Below, one piece after another: positions 1 through 9,997 of a DNA stretch of 64,000 nt. A program made the translations under genes and the position numbers. The DNA is from Stenogyne calaminthoides (Eukaryota > Streptophyta > Magnoliopsida > Lamiales > Lamiaceae), in NCBI GenBank assembly GCA_037126765.1, contig JBBCBC010000002.1:22351853-22415852 (forward strand). The letters are read 5' to 3'. The notes beneath the pieces are model-generated. The model did not search any database. It saw nothing but the letters and a program-made list of their open reading frames with translations, and was not told where the DNA came from. Numbering within the stretch: the stretch's first letter is position 1; each line of letters opens with the position of its first letter.

Positions 1-135
1 TCAAGAACAGAGTCGTTATAAAAAGGGTTTGAAAAAGAGATCATGTATTTTTATATTAGTTGTTTTAAATTAATTAATATATTTCTATCTACATATGATA
101 AATTAATTAACTTATAACTTTTTGCATTCATGCAG

Positions 136-2406
136 GTAAAAGGTTGTTAAAGCAAATTAATCAGAAGGGATTGAGGAAAACAACAGAAGAACATGCGGGG
201 GAGCATAATAAAATGGTACCGGGTGGTTGGAAGAAGAAGAGCATTTTCTGGGACTTACCCTACTGAAGCTCACTTTTGATTCGGCACAACTTAGATGTGA
301 TGCACATCGAAAAGAATGTGTTTGATAACTTGTTCCACACAATCATGAACACAGAGGGCAAGACAAAAGACACTGCAAAGTCGCGTGATGAGTTGAACGA
401 GATATGTAAACGTGATCACTTGAAGAGGGATGAGGGTACCGAAAGATATCCCCAAGCCAATTACATACTTGATAAGAGACAGAAAGTGGCTTTGTGTAAT
501 TGGATTGAAGATCTGAGATTTCCAGATGACTATGCCTCCAATCTGAGTCGTTTTGTAAACACATGAAACGGGAAGGTGTCCGGGATGAAAAGCCACGATT
601 ATCACTTGTTTATGCAACGACTGTTGCCCCCCGCATTCCGGGAATTCCTACCGAACAATATCTGGAGGGCTGTAACTGAGTTGAGTTTATTCTTCAAAGA
701 TTTAACGTCTACAGTGATTAAGTGGGACGACATGGTCCGTTTGGAGAAAGACATTCCAGTTATTTTATGCAAGTTGGAGCGCATTTTCCCTCCAAGCTTC
801 TTTGATTCGATGGAGCCCTTGCCGGTGCACTTAGCATATGAAGCCAAAATTGCCGATCCGGTGCAATACAGGTGGATGTATCCATTTGAGAGGTAAACCT
901 TCACTTCACAACTATTTATACAAATATTAATATATTTATGTTTTGATCTTATAATTTTTTTTATTATATATCTATAGGTATCTACATAACTTGAAGCTCA
1001 ATGTTAAACAAAAGGCAAAAGTTGAAGCATCAATTGTTAATGCCTACTTGTGTGAGGAGGTTACAACATTTTGTTCTTACTATTTTGAGGATCATGTTAG
1101 AACAAGGTTGAGAAACGAGCCTCGTAATTACGACGGTAGAGGCACAGACAATGTTGCTGCTGATATTGAGGGTAAGTTGTCCGTGTTCAAGTTTCCAGGT
1201 CGATGTTTGGGTAAGACAAATGAACGGCCATGGTTGAACCGACAAGAGATTGAAGCTGCACATAAATATGTGTTATTCAATTGTGAGGAAGTCCAACCGT
1301 ACATTGAGTAAGTATTTCATATACGTATCATTTACATAATTAGAATATTAATTTATTATATAACAGTTGATTAATATAATTAATATATTGCTTTCAATTA
1401 GGATCTTTACTGAAGAGCTACACCATATAGATCCAAACATCTCAGATGCACAAGTAGGTGAATATATTACTCGTGGATTTGCAGAGTGGTTCCAAAACTA
1501 TGTGAGTGGTTCTAAACCGTTGTTTATTAATAAATTCATATTAAATGTTTACAATGATATATTTAACCTCAAATCGTCGCGTCACAGGGCTATAATGGTG
1601 GAATTGTGAACCCATTCATGCGGGATCTCAGTAGAGGACCACTACGTGTGGTCAACACGTACCAAGGATACTATGTAAATGGTTACAAATTTCATACAGT
1701 GGATTATGCATCGACCAAATCTACTGTGAACAGTGGTGTTTGCATTAACAGTGCAATGTTCGATGGAGAAAGCCGTGACTACTTCGGACACCTGCAAGAA
1801 TTTGTTGAAGTAGGATATTTGGGGTTCCCTGAGAAGATTGTTGTGTTGTTCAAGTGTGATTGGTATGGTCCATCTGCTTCAGGAATAAGGATTCATCCCG
1901 AATACAAACTGGTCGATGTTCATAGAAGAAGAAGATATCCGGGGTATGATCCATTTGTGTTTGCTGCTCAGGTATCTCAAGTATACTACTGCACGTATCC
2001 AGGTTCGAAAGCAAATAATGAATGGATGGCTGTTTCCAAAGTAAAGGCGAGATCACTGGTGCAAGTTCCTAAATCGGATTCAACTGCCGTAGTTGACGAC
2101 GCTCCGTTCCAAACGGAAACAGTTGCCACTCAAACTGAAGTGCATACAGGATATTTCAATCTTTTCGTAGACTTAACAACTGCAAATTCAGATTTGATAG
2201 AGATTGACAGCGGCGGGGAAGAGAATGAAGATGGTGAGGAAGAGGAGAATGAAGATGGTGAGGAAGAGGAGGACGAGGACAAAGAGGAGGATGAGGATGA
2301 GGAGGAGGAGGACGAGGAGGAGGAGGATGAGGAGGACGAGGTGGATGAGGAAGAGGAGGAGGATGATGATAATACAGATGGGGGCAACGATGAGGATGAC
2401 GAATAA
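136..2406 (+). pseudogene. TNP2-like CACTA transposase, C-terminal exons (DUF4218, DUF4216, acidic tail)
   Basis: This is the C-terminal part of a CACTA transposase. Exons fit 136-892, 978-1307, 1402-1501 and 1588-2406, each with GT-AG borders and conserved phase. The first exon carries the transposase end signature LDVMHIEKNV. The region around 576-1300 (MKSHDYH, LPPAFREFLP) matches DUF4218. The last exon (RGPLRVVNTYQGYYVNGYKF, then CDWYG) matches DUF4216. The protein ends in about 65 residues that are almost all Glu and Asp (2200-2403). Two in-frame TGA codons (264-266 and 564-566) break the first exon, so no full transposase can be made from this copy. The N-terminal transposase core lies upstream of the window. 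The family and exon calls are firm; the exon 136 start rests only on a good acceptor site. Confidence 0.88.
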
Positions 2407-2999
2407 TAATTATATTGTATTTCATTTGTAATATTTCACGTTGACGACGCTCTATTATAATATTACTAGTTATTTAATTTTGTTCTTAACATAATTTATT
2501 TTTTGGTAATTATCCGATATAAACACAATTTTAAATTTAAAAAACTATAATCATAAATATAAAAATAACTAAATTATTATATTAAAATGTAATTGAATCA
2601 TTAATTAATTAAGATAATTGAAAAAAATGAATTTTAAATAAATATACAAATAGTTTTATTCAAAATAATTAAAAAAATCAGAATCCATATTAAATTTATA
2701 AATAAAAAATATATATTATTACATTAAAATGTAATTGTCATTAAATAAGACAATTTAAAAAAAAATGAATTGTAAATTAATATAGAATTAATTTTATTAA
2801 AAATAAGTTAAAAAATACGATTTTAATTTAATAATTTAATTACAAGTTATAAATAAAAAATATAAATTATTATATTAAAATGTAATTAAATTATTAAATA
2901 AGATAATTGAAATAAAGAATTTTAAAAAAAAATTGAAAAAAATAAATAAATTTTAGGACATATACAATTAAATTCATTAAGTAAACTCAAAGAAGCAAG
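2407..2999. other. AT-rich non-coding stretch inside the CACTA element
   Basis: About 590 bp of very AT-rich DNA follow the transposase stop codon. A block with TATTATATTAAAATGTAATT recurs three times (near 2576, 2717 and 2868), so it holds degenerate ~145 bp direct repeats. I see no gene in it. Confidence 0.6.
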
Positions 3000-3215
3000 T
3001 GCCAGAGCGGAATTGATCCCCGCTCGGGCGCCCAAGGTCCCGTGTTCGGTCCCCCACGGGAGCGAATAAATGTCTCATTTAATTGGGAGGCTTGGTGACT
3101 TATATATGAGATGCTTGGTGGTTGGGTTCGAGATGGTCCGTGGCTCGGGTGGTTCGGTGCCCACCCGGGCGCCCCCGGGTCCGGGTTCGAACCACCGTGA
3201 GCCTTTTTTTTTTTT
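3000..3215 (+). repeat. Two GC-rich tRNA-like (SINE head) segments
   Basis: Two GC-rich blocks stand out from the AT-rich surroundings. The second (about 3134-3200) has an A-box-like GTGGCTCGGGTGG and a perfect B-box-like GGGTTCGAACC, then a run of eleven T. The first (about 3000-3066) has a B-box-like GTGTTCGGTCCC. This is the layout of tRNA-derived SINE heads. Neither folds into an obviously intact tRNA, and both sit inside the CACTA element. They could instead be GC-rich transposon sequence that resembles a pol III promoter by chance. Confidence 0.45.
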
Positions 3216-3224
3216 CAAAAAATC

Positions 3225-3655
3225 TCGATTTAGCGACGGTTTTATCGACGGAATTAGCGACTGATTTTTCGTTGCTATGACCGACGGAGAAAAACCGTCG
3301 CACATTTCGATGGTAAATTCCGTCGCTAATAACGACGGATTATCGTCGTTGTTTACGACGGTACATGACATCATAACCGTCGACCATATATCGATGGTTT
3401 AGCGACGGTTAGTTCGACCCGGAACCGGGTCCACTTTTCCGTCGATAAAACCGTCGCAATATAGCGACGGTAAAAAACCGTCGATACGTAGAGACGAATT
3501 TACTACTGTCGTTAGTAGCGACGGTCTTGGAAAAAACCTTCGCTATATTTTAGTGACCCTCGTTTCTCCGACGGTCAGTAAACTTTCGCTACATCCTGTA
3601 GCGACGGTTTTTACCGTCGCTAAAATCGTCGTAAATCACCGTCTTTTTTGTAGTG
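3225..3655. repeat. CACTA subterminal repeat array and terminal inverted repeat
   Basis: Roughly twenty copies of CGACGG or CCGTCG, many extended to AGCGACGGTTTT, occur in both orientations, often as facing pairs (for example GCGACGGTTTTTACCGTCGC at 3601-3620). The array stops at the 12 bp tip TTTTTTGTAGTG. In En/Spm-type elements such arrays bind the TnpA-like protein. Here that role is inferred from position and structure. Confidence 0.85.
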
Positions 3656-4179
3656 CAACCTTGTTGATTGGAGATCACAAGCTCTCGGTTCAATGGGAAA
3701 ACTAAGTTGTGGATGTTTGTTGGAAAACACTTGGTATTCCGATAATTTCTTAGAGAGCACTACACCAAGTGTTAAACCCGTAAGATTGTGGTACATGTTA
3801 AGTTCTTAAACTTTTAATGATTTCTAAAATACCTCGAGGAGGTTGAGTATGATGAGATACTCGAAAAATAGAGGTCACCTATATAAGTGAGAAGTGAGGG
3901 CCGCACTTATGAATCAAAGGGTTGTCCATGGTCAAAACGGACAAAAACGTGAGAATGAAAAGACGTTGAGGCTTTATTGTGTCTACACTGTTGTCTCGGT
4001 ATACACAAAGGGGATATAGTTCAAGGCATTGCGTCCACTAAACCGTCGGTATACTTGATAGTGTTTGACTACGGAAGGTTCAAAGCCACAAGCTACCTAT
4101 CCAGATGCAGTAGAGTCTCTCGAAGACTGGATTGTGGGTCTACATAATTATAGGTATAATTTCCACTCATGTGGGGGAT
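3656..4179 (+). mobile_element. Copia retrotransposon 3' internal non-coding region with polypurine tract
   Basis: No open frame is present. The segment ends in the purine-rich tract ATGTGGGGGAT (4169-4179) directly before an LTR-like TGGTGGAAAA start, the usual order of polypurine tract then 3' LTR. The coding body would lie to the left but is replaced by the CACTA element, whose tip abuts at 3655. I assign it to Copia from its general resemblance to the long 3' untranslated regions of that group; with no coding sequence this stays tentative. Confidence 0.5.
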
Positions 4180-4602
4180 TGGTGGAAAATTTTGTTTGAT
4201 CAATTAAATTAATTTAATTGTTGTTTAGTGAGAGTGTGGACACTCAACACTAATTAATTAAATGACGGGCATAAAGTTTAATTTCGAGGAAATTAAAGAA
4301 CATAGAAACGATCTACCTCGGAGTAGAGGATCGTAGTATATTTATAATCTCAAAATCGATTTTTGGTGAGTGAGAAATTAAATCACAAAGTTAAAATGTC
4401 ATAACGTGCCTTTTTTCTGCATATGTTTGAATTCAAATTTGGACGAACCTGGACGTCCGGATGTCCATGTTCGTGGACGTTTCAAATCAGGAGTAACTCT
4501 TGAACGTTACAAATGGCCATTTGAATGTCATTATTGTGTAACCTATGTCAGTCTTGAATGCAGCCAATTAATTTCTTGAATCCCCACTTGGTGGCAACTC
4601 TC

Positions 4603-4610
4603 TATAAATA
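4603..4610 (+). promoter_or_regulatory. TATA box of the Copia-like LTR promoter
   Basis: TATAAATA lies about 420 bp into the LTR, with CCAAT about 40 bp upstream, the usual promoter spacing in plant LTRs. It would drive transcription rightwards, but the LTR is now cut about 100 bp downstream. Confidence 0.45.
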
Positions 4611-4702
4611 GGATATCATGAACTTCTGTTGTAAAACACTTAGGAGAAAAAAAAACACTTGAGAATACTTGAAAATACTAAAAAACACATGAAAACAAAA
4701 AG

Positions 4703-6593
4703 GGCACGGCTATCCACACCCTCAAATTTACTTAGTTCATAACTTCTTTTTTTTAACAAAAATACCCCTAATTCAAAATACTAATATACCCTTTGTAATT
4801 TAAAAAAAACATTATATTTACTGCACAGCCTAACCCAAAATCTCATGAAATGTGGACACACAAACACGCGCATATACACACGCCATAGCACCATTATTTT
4901 GTAATCTGAACAGAGGCTCATCCTCTTTCAAAAAAAAAAAAGAAAACGAAAAAAGAAAACAGAGGCTCATCCCTGCTACCATTCGTCATTTGATATGTAA
5001 ATCAAGTAGGCTCTTGAATGTTTAAATAGTTCACAGCAATGATTAGGTCAAAACAGAGTTTACAACAATTGAGAGGTGTTTGTCTCCGATATACTTCTGA
5101 GTTGGAGAAGGGGGTGCTGAATGCAGTGGCGTTTCGGTAATGGATGTGTGAATATTATTTAGGATAATTGACTGGGTGCAATAATTATACGAGGGAGTGA
5201 CTTTCCAGTCCAAAAATAGGAGTTTAAGTACTAATAGGTGCAATATTTTTTTTTAAGTACTAAAAGGTCCAAAATTATACTTGGAGTGCAAAAATGCTCA
5301 TTTTCTCCTATTTATGAAAATCTTGTCTTTCCCTTAAGGGAGGGATGAAATTCAAATAATAGGAACATGCATATGTGCATTTCAGTTACAGTTTAATACA
5401 TCCAAATAATTTAATCCTTAAAAAAGACATCAGAATTTTAAAATTTTCATATCAAAATTGAAAATTACATAAATTTACTATCCAAAAACAAAAAATTACA
5501 TATCTTTGTCCCAAATCTAAAAAATACATATTTTCGTCCTCTAGTTCAACATAACATATGCATCTCCATTACACACCAGATTCAAAAAAGAATCACAAAC
5601 AGATCCAGATCCTACATCTACAACTCAAATTCAAACAAAAATCTTCTGCTTCATCTCAAACAAATTTCAGATCCCAAATCCCAAATCCATCATCTTTATC
5701 TCCAAAAATTAGATCTAGATCCACCATCCTTCATCTAAAAAAAATCAACAAATTCATTTGAAGATTTCCGCCATAAAAAAATTCATTAGAAGATTTCCAC
5801 CATGGCTGCAAAAAATCAACAAATTCATCTAAAATTCAAACAGATAAATCCAACAAAAAGCAAACAAAACCGATCCAAATTAACCACTCAAAGTTGAATA
5901 GCAGAAATAAAAAATAAAACATCAAGAAATGATAAATTAGTAAAACCCAGAACATGCTTAAACCCAGCACATCGCGCATCAAGAGGAAAGCACCACCATG
6001 GTCGCAAAAACACAAAGACATCGCCCAACCTGCATTTCGAGAAAAAAAATAAACCGTAGGGGGGGGGTGGTTCGACTTGACATGATCTCAAGCAGTGGCA
6101 GATCTGTGAATCTTCTCACTTGGCAGTAGTTTCTGTACCAGATTGTGTGTGTGGGAAGAGGACGTCGCATGTGTGGGGTCGGAGGCGCAGGGATGGTGTC
6201 GGAGGCGGAGGAGTGGGGGCGGCGGCAAAGGGGACGCCGTCTGTGTGGGCGGCGGATGAATTCTGCAGAGGGTGGGTTGGGAGGGGTGACGTTTTTGGAT
6301 AGTGAGAATTAGGGTTAGAATGAGTGGGGTTGGATATTTAATGGAGGAAAGGGTAGTTTATGGTTTTTATGTGTTGGTTTGGACTTGGGAGTTTTTTAAA
6401 AACAGATTGGACCTTATAGTACTTAAGTGGGCTGGATTTGGACAGGATAGTCTTTATTTCTAATTATATTTGGGTTATAATTGTAAATTATAAGGGGGTG
6501 TAATAAGAAAATTTTAAAAATAACTAAAATATATGGTGGGTTAATTTAGCAGTGGGTGTACTAAGTAAATTCTTGGGTGTGGATAATGGCGCC
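4703..6593. mobile_element. Non-autonomous DNA transposon with ~39 bp terminal inverted repeats
   Basis: The left end GGCACGGCTATCCACACCC and the inverted right end GGCGCCATTATCCACACCC are alike, and the match runs on through AATTTACTTAGT, giving about 39 bp of inverted repeat. The flanks AACAAAAAG and AAAAAAAAA would fit an imperfect 9 bp target duplication, as in Mutator-like elements, but the target is A-rich so this is weak. The interior is A/C-rich on the left (5300-5850) and GC-rich on the right (6120-6300). I see no transposase and no convincing gene; short frames at 5558-5761 and 6120-6302 lack recognisable domains. The gene-like composition could be captured host sequence (Pack-MULE style), which I infer and cannot show. 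Confidence 0.6.
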
Positions 6594-6904
6594 AAAAAAA
6601 AAATCATCAGAAATATTTTTTCATTCATCAAGCATACTTAATTAGTCCGTGTGTGCATCTGCATATAGTAGTGCAGTCCAGTTTTTGCATTTTTTCAGTT
6701 CGTCGCAGCTTTACACATTGCGGTGCTGCATGTGTAAAGACGAAGGTCGTTTTACCTTTGGAAACGATACGTCAAATCGAGAGCACTACCGAGGTGTATT
6801 TCGTTTTGTAGGAAAATGTTCCACCTTGACTCGACTTTGATGAGTTTTTTCTGATATTTGTTTATTTTGTTATTTGCTCGTGCTGCTGATGTTTAGTACG
6901 TGCA

Positions 6905-7035
6905 AGGTTCGAGAATTTTCAAAGTTGTTCGTGCAAAGTTCCAGAATTAGTTCGTGCAAAATTTTTTCAGAATTAGTTCGTGCAAGAGTTTTCAGAATCA
7001 GTTCGTGCATGATTTTTTCAGAATTAGTGCGTGCG
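6905..7035. repeat. Short tandem repeats with AGTTCGTGCA core
   Basis: Five or so copies of a ~25-35 bp unit with TTCAGAATTAGTTCGTGCAA, with indels. No coding sense is evident. Confidence 0.6.
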
Positions 7036-7199
7036 ATGTTTGAGTTGCTGAAAAGTATTACTTACTTTACTAAAAAGTAATAGTTCTTTTGTTGTAAAGT
7101 ACTTTCTTAATTTTAGTATTTTCTACTTCCATTTTTAATTATTCCTCCCACATTGTAAGCCACCGTTGAGTGCTCTACAAACCCAACACAAAAAAACTT

Positions 7200-7553
7200 G
7201 GTTGCGTTTGTTTTGGGATTTAAGTGTGCGGAACAAGTCAAAGTTTTAGAATCCAGGGATTTAGAATCATTAATGAATAGTAAATGTATGTGTTTGTTTT
7301 GGGATTTGAGTAGGGTGAGATTTAACTTTATGTCAAACAATGTTTAATAATGATTGATATTGTATTATTATATTATATTGAGAAGAGTAATAAAGTGTGA
7401 TGTATTGGGAAGAATAATAATAAATTTTATAGGTATTTGTAGGTGTGGATTGAATGTGGGATTTGAAAATCAGACTCTAAATCCCAAACTCGTATGAGAC
7501 GGGGAGCGCAAAGTTCTAAGTATATCCGTGTGAGTCTTAAAACAAACGCAGCC
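7200..7553. mobile_element. MITE with GGYTGCGTTTGTTTT terminal inverted repeats
   Basis: The left end GGTTGCGTTTGTTTTGGGAT and the inverted right end GGCTGCGTTTGTTTTAAGAC pair over about 15 bp. The 354 bp element has no coding capacity. An internal copy of GTTTGTTTTGGGATTTGAG (about 7292-7311) repeats the left end. The superfamily is uncertain because no clear target duplication flanks it. Confidence 0.65.
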
Positions 7554-7970
7554 TTACAAAACCTTTATATATCTACTACCATTTGATATGAGTCTTCAAG
7601 AGGTAAAAGTTTTAGGAATTAGGGATTAGGGTTTATGTTTTTTTTTTTTAACTTAAGAATGGTTTAAATGGTTGAGAAGAATAATGTACTGGGTACAGGG
7701 CAGAGGTGTATTATGAAAAAGAGATTTTTTTTTTTAATTCTCATATGATAAAAATACATTAAGGGTATCTTATATTTTATTCTATATACATAAGTGCATT
7801 TTAGACATAAAATTATTCTCGTGTGTAGAGTAAAATCTCCCTTGTTATTAGTCGCGGCCTAAAAACTTTTATAAATTTCTTTTGTATAAAATTTATGTGT
7901 AATATTGCATATTATATTATAATAATATAAATAATATTGACAATATATTTTTATAATTAATAATATTGTT
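7554..7970. other. AT-rich intergenic DNA
   Basis: No gene, repeat unit or RNA gene is visible. The stretch is AT-rich with short poly-T runs. Confidence 0.5.
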
Positions 7971-8704
7971 CCAATAATATAATTAAACTGAAATTAATCA
8001 TAGTGTAACAATAGTAGTGAAACTAATATTATTAAAATGACAAAATCTCATATGAGACGGTCTCATGCATGAGACGGGGTACAACTTAGCACAAATTTTA
8101 CTCATCCCTTCCAAAGTATTAAAACGTCAATGTCCAATTTACGCCCCGTCTCACCAGTAGACTCTCTCATGCAAGTGTGTCTCTATTAAAATTAGTACTC
8201 CATTTTTTTAATTATATAAGCTACTTGATTTCTGCACAAAGATTAAGAACTTATTTTAAAAAAAAAATGAAAATTAGATAATAAATTTTTTATTATAGCC
8301 CTTTTTTTATCGGACAAATAGTGACTCGAACTCATCCAATAATTTAATTAAAATGAAATTAATCATAATGTAACAATAGTAGTGAAACTAATATTATTAA
8401 AATGACAAAAACTCATATGAGACGGTCTCATACATGAGACGGGGTACAACTTAGTACAAATTTTACTCATCCCTTCCAAAGTATTAAAACGTCAATGTCC
8501 AATTTACCTCCCGTCTCACCAGTAGACCCTCTCATGCAAGTGTGTCTCTATTAAAATTAGTACTCCATTTTTTTTAATTATATAAGCTACTTGATTTCTG
8601 CACAAAGATTAAGAACTTATTTTTTAAAAAAAAATGAAAATTAGATAATAATTTTTTTATTATAGCCCTTTTTTTTTATCGGGCAAATAGTGACTCGAAC
8701 TCAT
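7971..8704. repeat. Direct tandem duplication of a ~365 bp unit
   Basis: Unit one (7971-8335) and unit two (8336-8704) align almost throughout, differing by a few substitutions and small indels. Each holds the palindromic motif TGAGACGGTCTCAT near its start. Both units end at GTGACTCGAACTCAT, but only the second continues into the rest of a tRNA-like sequence, so the duplication breakpoint falls inside that SINE-like segment. Confidence 0.85.
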
Positions 8705-8757
8705 GACCTCACGACATAGATAGTGGTGCTCTAACCACTTGAGCTATTCCACTTTAT
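8672..8757 (-). repeat. tRNA-derived SINE-like segment
   Basis: Read on the minus strand it has an A-box-like TAGCTCAAGTGGTTAGAG near the start and a B-box-like GAGTTCGAGTC about 40 bp later, then an A-rich run. This is the head of a tRNA-derived SINE with a very short body. A functional tRNA is unlikely because no acceptor stem closes it. Confidence 0.6.
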
Positions 8758-9765
8758 CTAGCCCTATTTAATAAGTGCTATGCTTTCCAACATTATTAAT
8801 CATAGAGTTATACAAAAATAAGAGTATATAATCGGGCATCCATAAAAGAAAAATAAGTCTATAATAATTCGGGGACACTCTTGTGAAATATTTTAGGTGA
8901 AATATTTGCACATTTAAGTAAGGGGCTGCAAATTCGCGATCTTTATTGGGTGAACTGAGATAAATGATTTTTTCTAAAAAAATCGCTCAAAGGGCAAAAT
9001 AGAAAAATTCGCTCTCAGGTCGGTTTTACTATAATGACAAATATGTATACTGAAAAGGGTAAGTATAACACATACTTGTCCTTATAGTATTAGCCATATA
9101 TAAAATATAAAAAATTGTATTATTATATGAACAAAAATGTGTTACTGTAAAAAGAAAGGTGAAAACGTCATTCCCCCTGTTTAATATGTTTCCCCCTCTA
9201 TTTTTATGTTTTTTTTCATCTAACTGGGACATATTTTACAGGTTCTTGATTAGTGAAATGTTTCAAATAAGAAAGGGTGCGTATAGGCACCAAAATTTTA
9301 TTAAATTTAATAATGTCATATATTTATGTAAATCATAATTTTGGAGATAATATTATAAGAATATCTCAAAAATTTGAGATGATATTTTCCTTTTCTCTAA
9401 GATTTAAGAATATTTTTTTCTTGCTCACTAAGTCGCTGATATCTTATAAATAGGAGAGTCAAAATAGAGTTTCAGAGGTCAGATGGGAATGAGTCACGAA
9501 TGACCCCATCAACTTCTCACTATAAAATTGTAGGTCAAATTTTAGATGAGATGGAATAAGTCATAGACGACTCTATCAACTACCTACCACCAACTCGTAG
9601 GTCAAATCCTAGGTTGGATGAAATAAGTCACTAATGACTCCATCAACTATTTATTACCAAATTGTAAGTTAAATCCCGAGTGAGATAAAATAAGTCACAA
9701 ACGACTCCAACTCCCTACTACCAAATTATAAAAAAATTCGAATAAATCACTGAGATTCGGATATT
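8758..9765. other. AT-rich intergenic DNA with a dispersed repeat remnant
   Basis: No gene is seen. The part at about 8870-9060 (TGAAATATTT, then GATTTTTTCTAAAAA and a CTCGCTC-like segment) resembles 22270-22480 in the same order, suggesting two old copies of one dispersed repeat. Around 9480-9730 a ~60 bp motif with AAATAAGTCAC and GACTCCATCAACT recurs about four times. Confidence 0.45.
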
Positions 9766-9997
9766 AGAAATTAACTTCATGTTAACCAGGTGGCTTAGCC
9801 CACCTGGCCACTAGACTCCTCATTTGAATGGAAGACCCATGTTCGATTCCCTCTGAGAACGAATTTGGAGTTATGGGAGTTATAAGGTAGATTGACGATT
9901 TTGTGGAGTATTTTGGTGCTTGGTGTACTAACTACTAACAAATAACATCTAATTTTGTCCGATCAAAAAAAAGAAAAAAAAGAAATTAACTTCATGT
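9766..9997 (+). mobile_element. tRNA-derived SINE with perfect 17 bp target site duplication
   Basis: The 198 bp body (9783-9980) has a tRNA-like head with an A-box-like GTGGCTTAGCCCACC and a B-box-like ATGTTCGATTCCC, and ends in an A-rich tail (9964-9980). It is flanked by identical copies of AGAAATTAACTTCATGT at 9766-9782 and 9981-9997. Long perfect target duplications and an A tail are hallmarks of LINE-driven SINE insertion, and the perfect flanks suggest a fairly recent event. Transcription from the internal pol III boxes would run rightwards. Confidence 0.88.

Larger units (their letters stand above)
1..3655 (+). mobile_element. CACTA (En/Spm) DNA transposon, 3' portion
   Basis: The segment joins a decayed TNP2-type transposase reading frame (136-2406), an AT-rich stretch, and a terminal region that ends in TTTTTTGTAGTG at 3655. 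That end is the inverted form of the CACTACAAAAAA tip which defines CACTA elements. About 430 bp before the tip are filled with inverted and direct CGACGG/CCGTCG motifs, the usual subterminal transposase-binding arrays of this superfamily. The 5' end lies before the window. The sequence just past 3655 is Copia retrotransposon DNA, so the CACTA element probably inserted into an older Copia copy. CACTA elements make 3 bp target duplications; the right flank is CAA but the left partner is not visible. Confidence 0.88.
4180..7080 (+). mobile_element. LTR of the Copia-like element, split by an inverted-repeat insertion
   Basis: The LTR begins with TGGTGG right after the polypurine tract. It contains a CCAAT motif near 4564 and a TATA box (TATAAATA, 4603-4610), so its U3 and R regions are recognisable. 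At 4703 it is interrupted by a 1.9 kb element with terminal inverted repeats, and it seems to resume at 6594 in T-rich R/U5-like sequence. The right end is not defined; I place it near 7080 because a short tandem repeat (6905-7035) ends there. Confidence 0.45.

Noticed and set aside
2130..2431. Ser-rich, Pro/His-rich and Arg/Met-rich frames across the acidic tail
   Set aside because: They are other-frame or antisense readings of the GAG/GAT repeat in the transposase tail and have no domains.
8672..9850. Functional tRNA genes
   Set aside because: A- and B-box-like motifs are present, but there is no closed acceptor stem, and A-rich tails or long target duplications mark SINEs instead.
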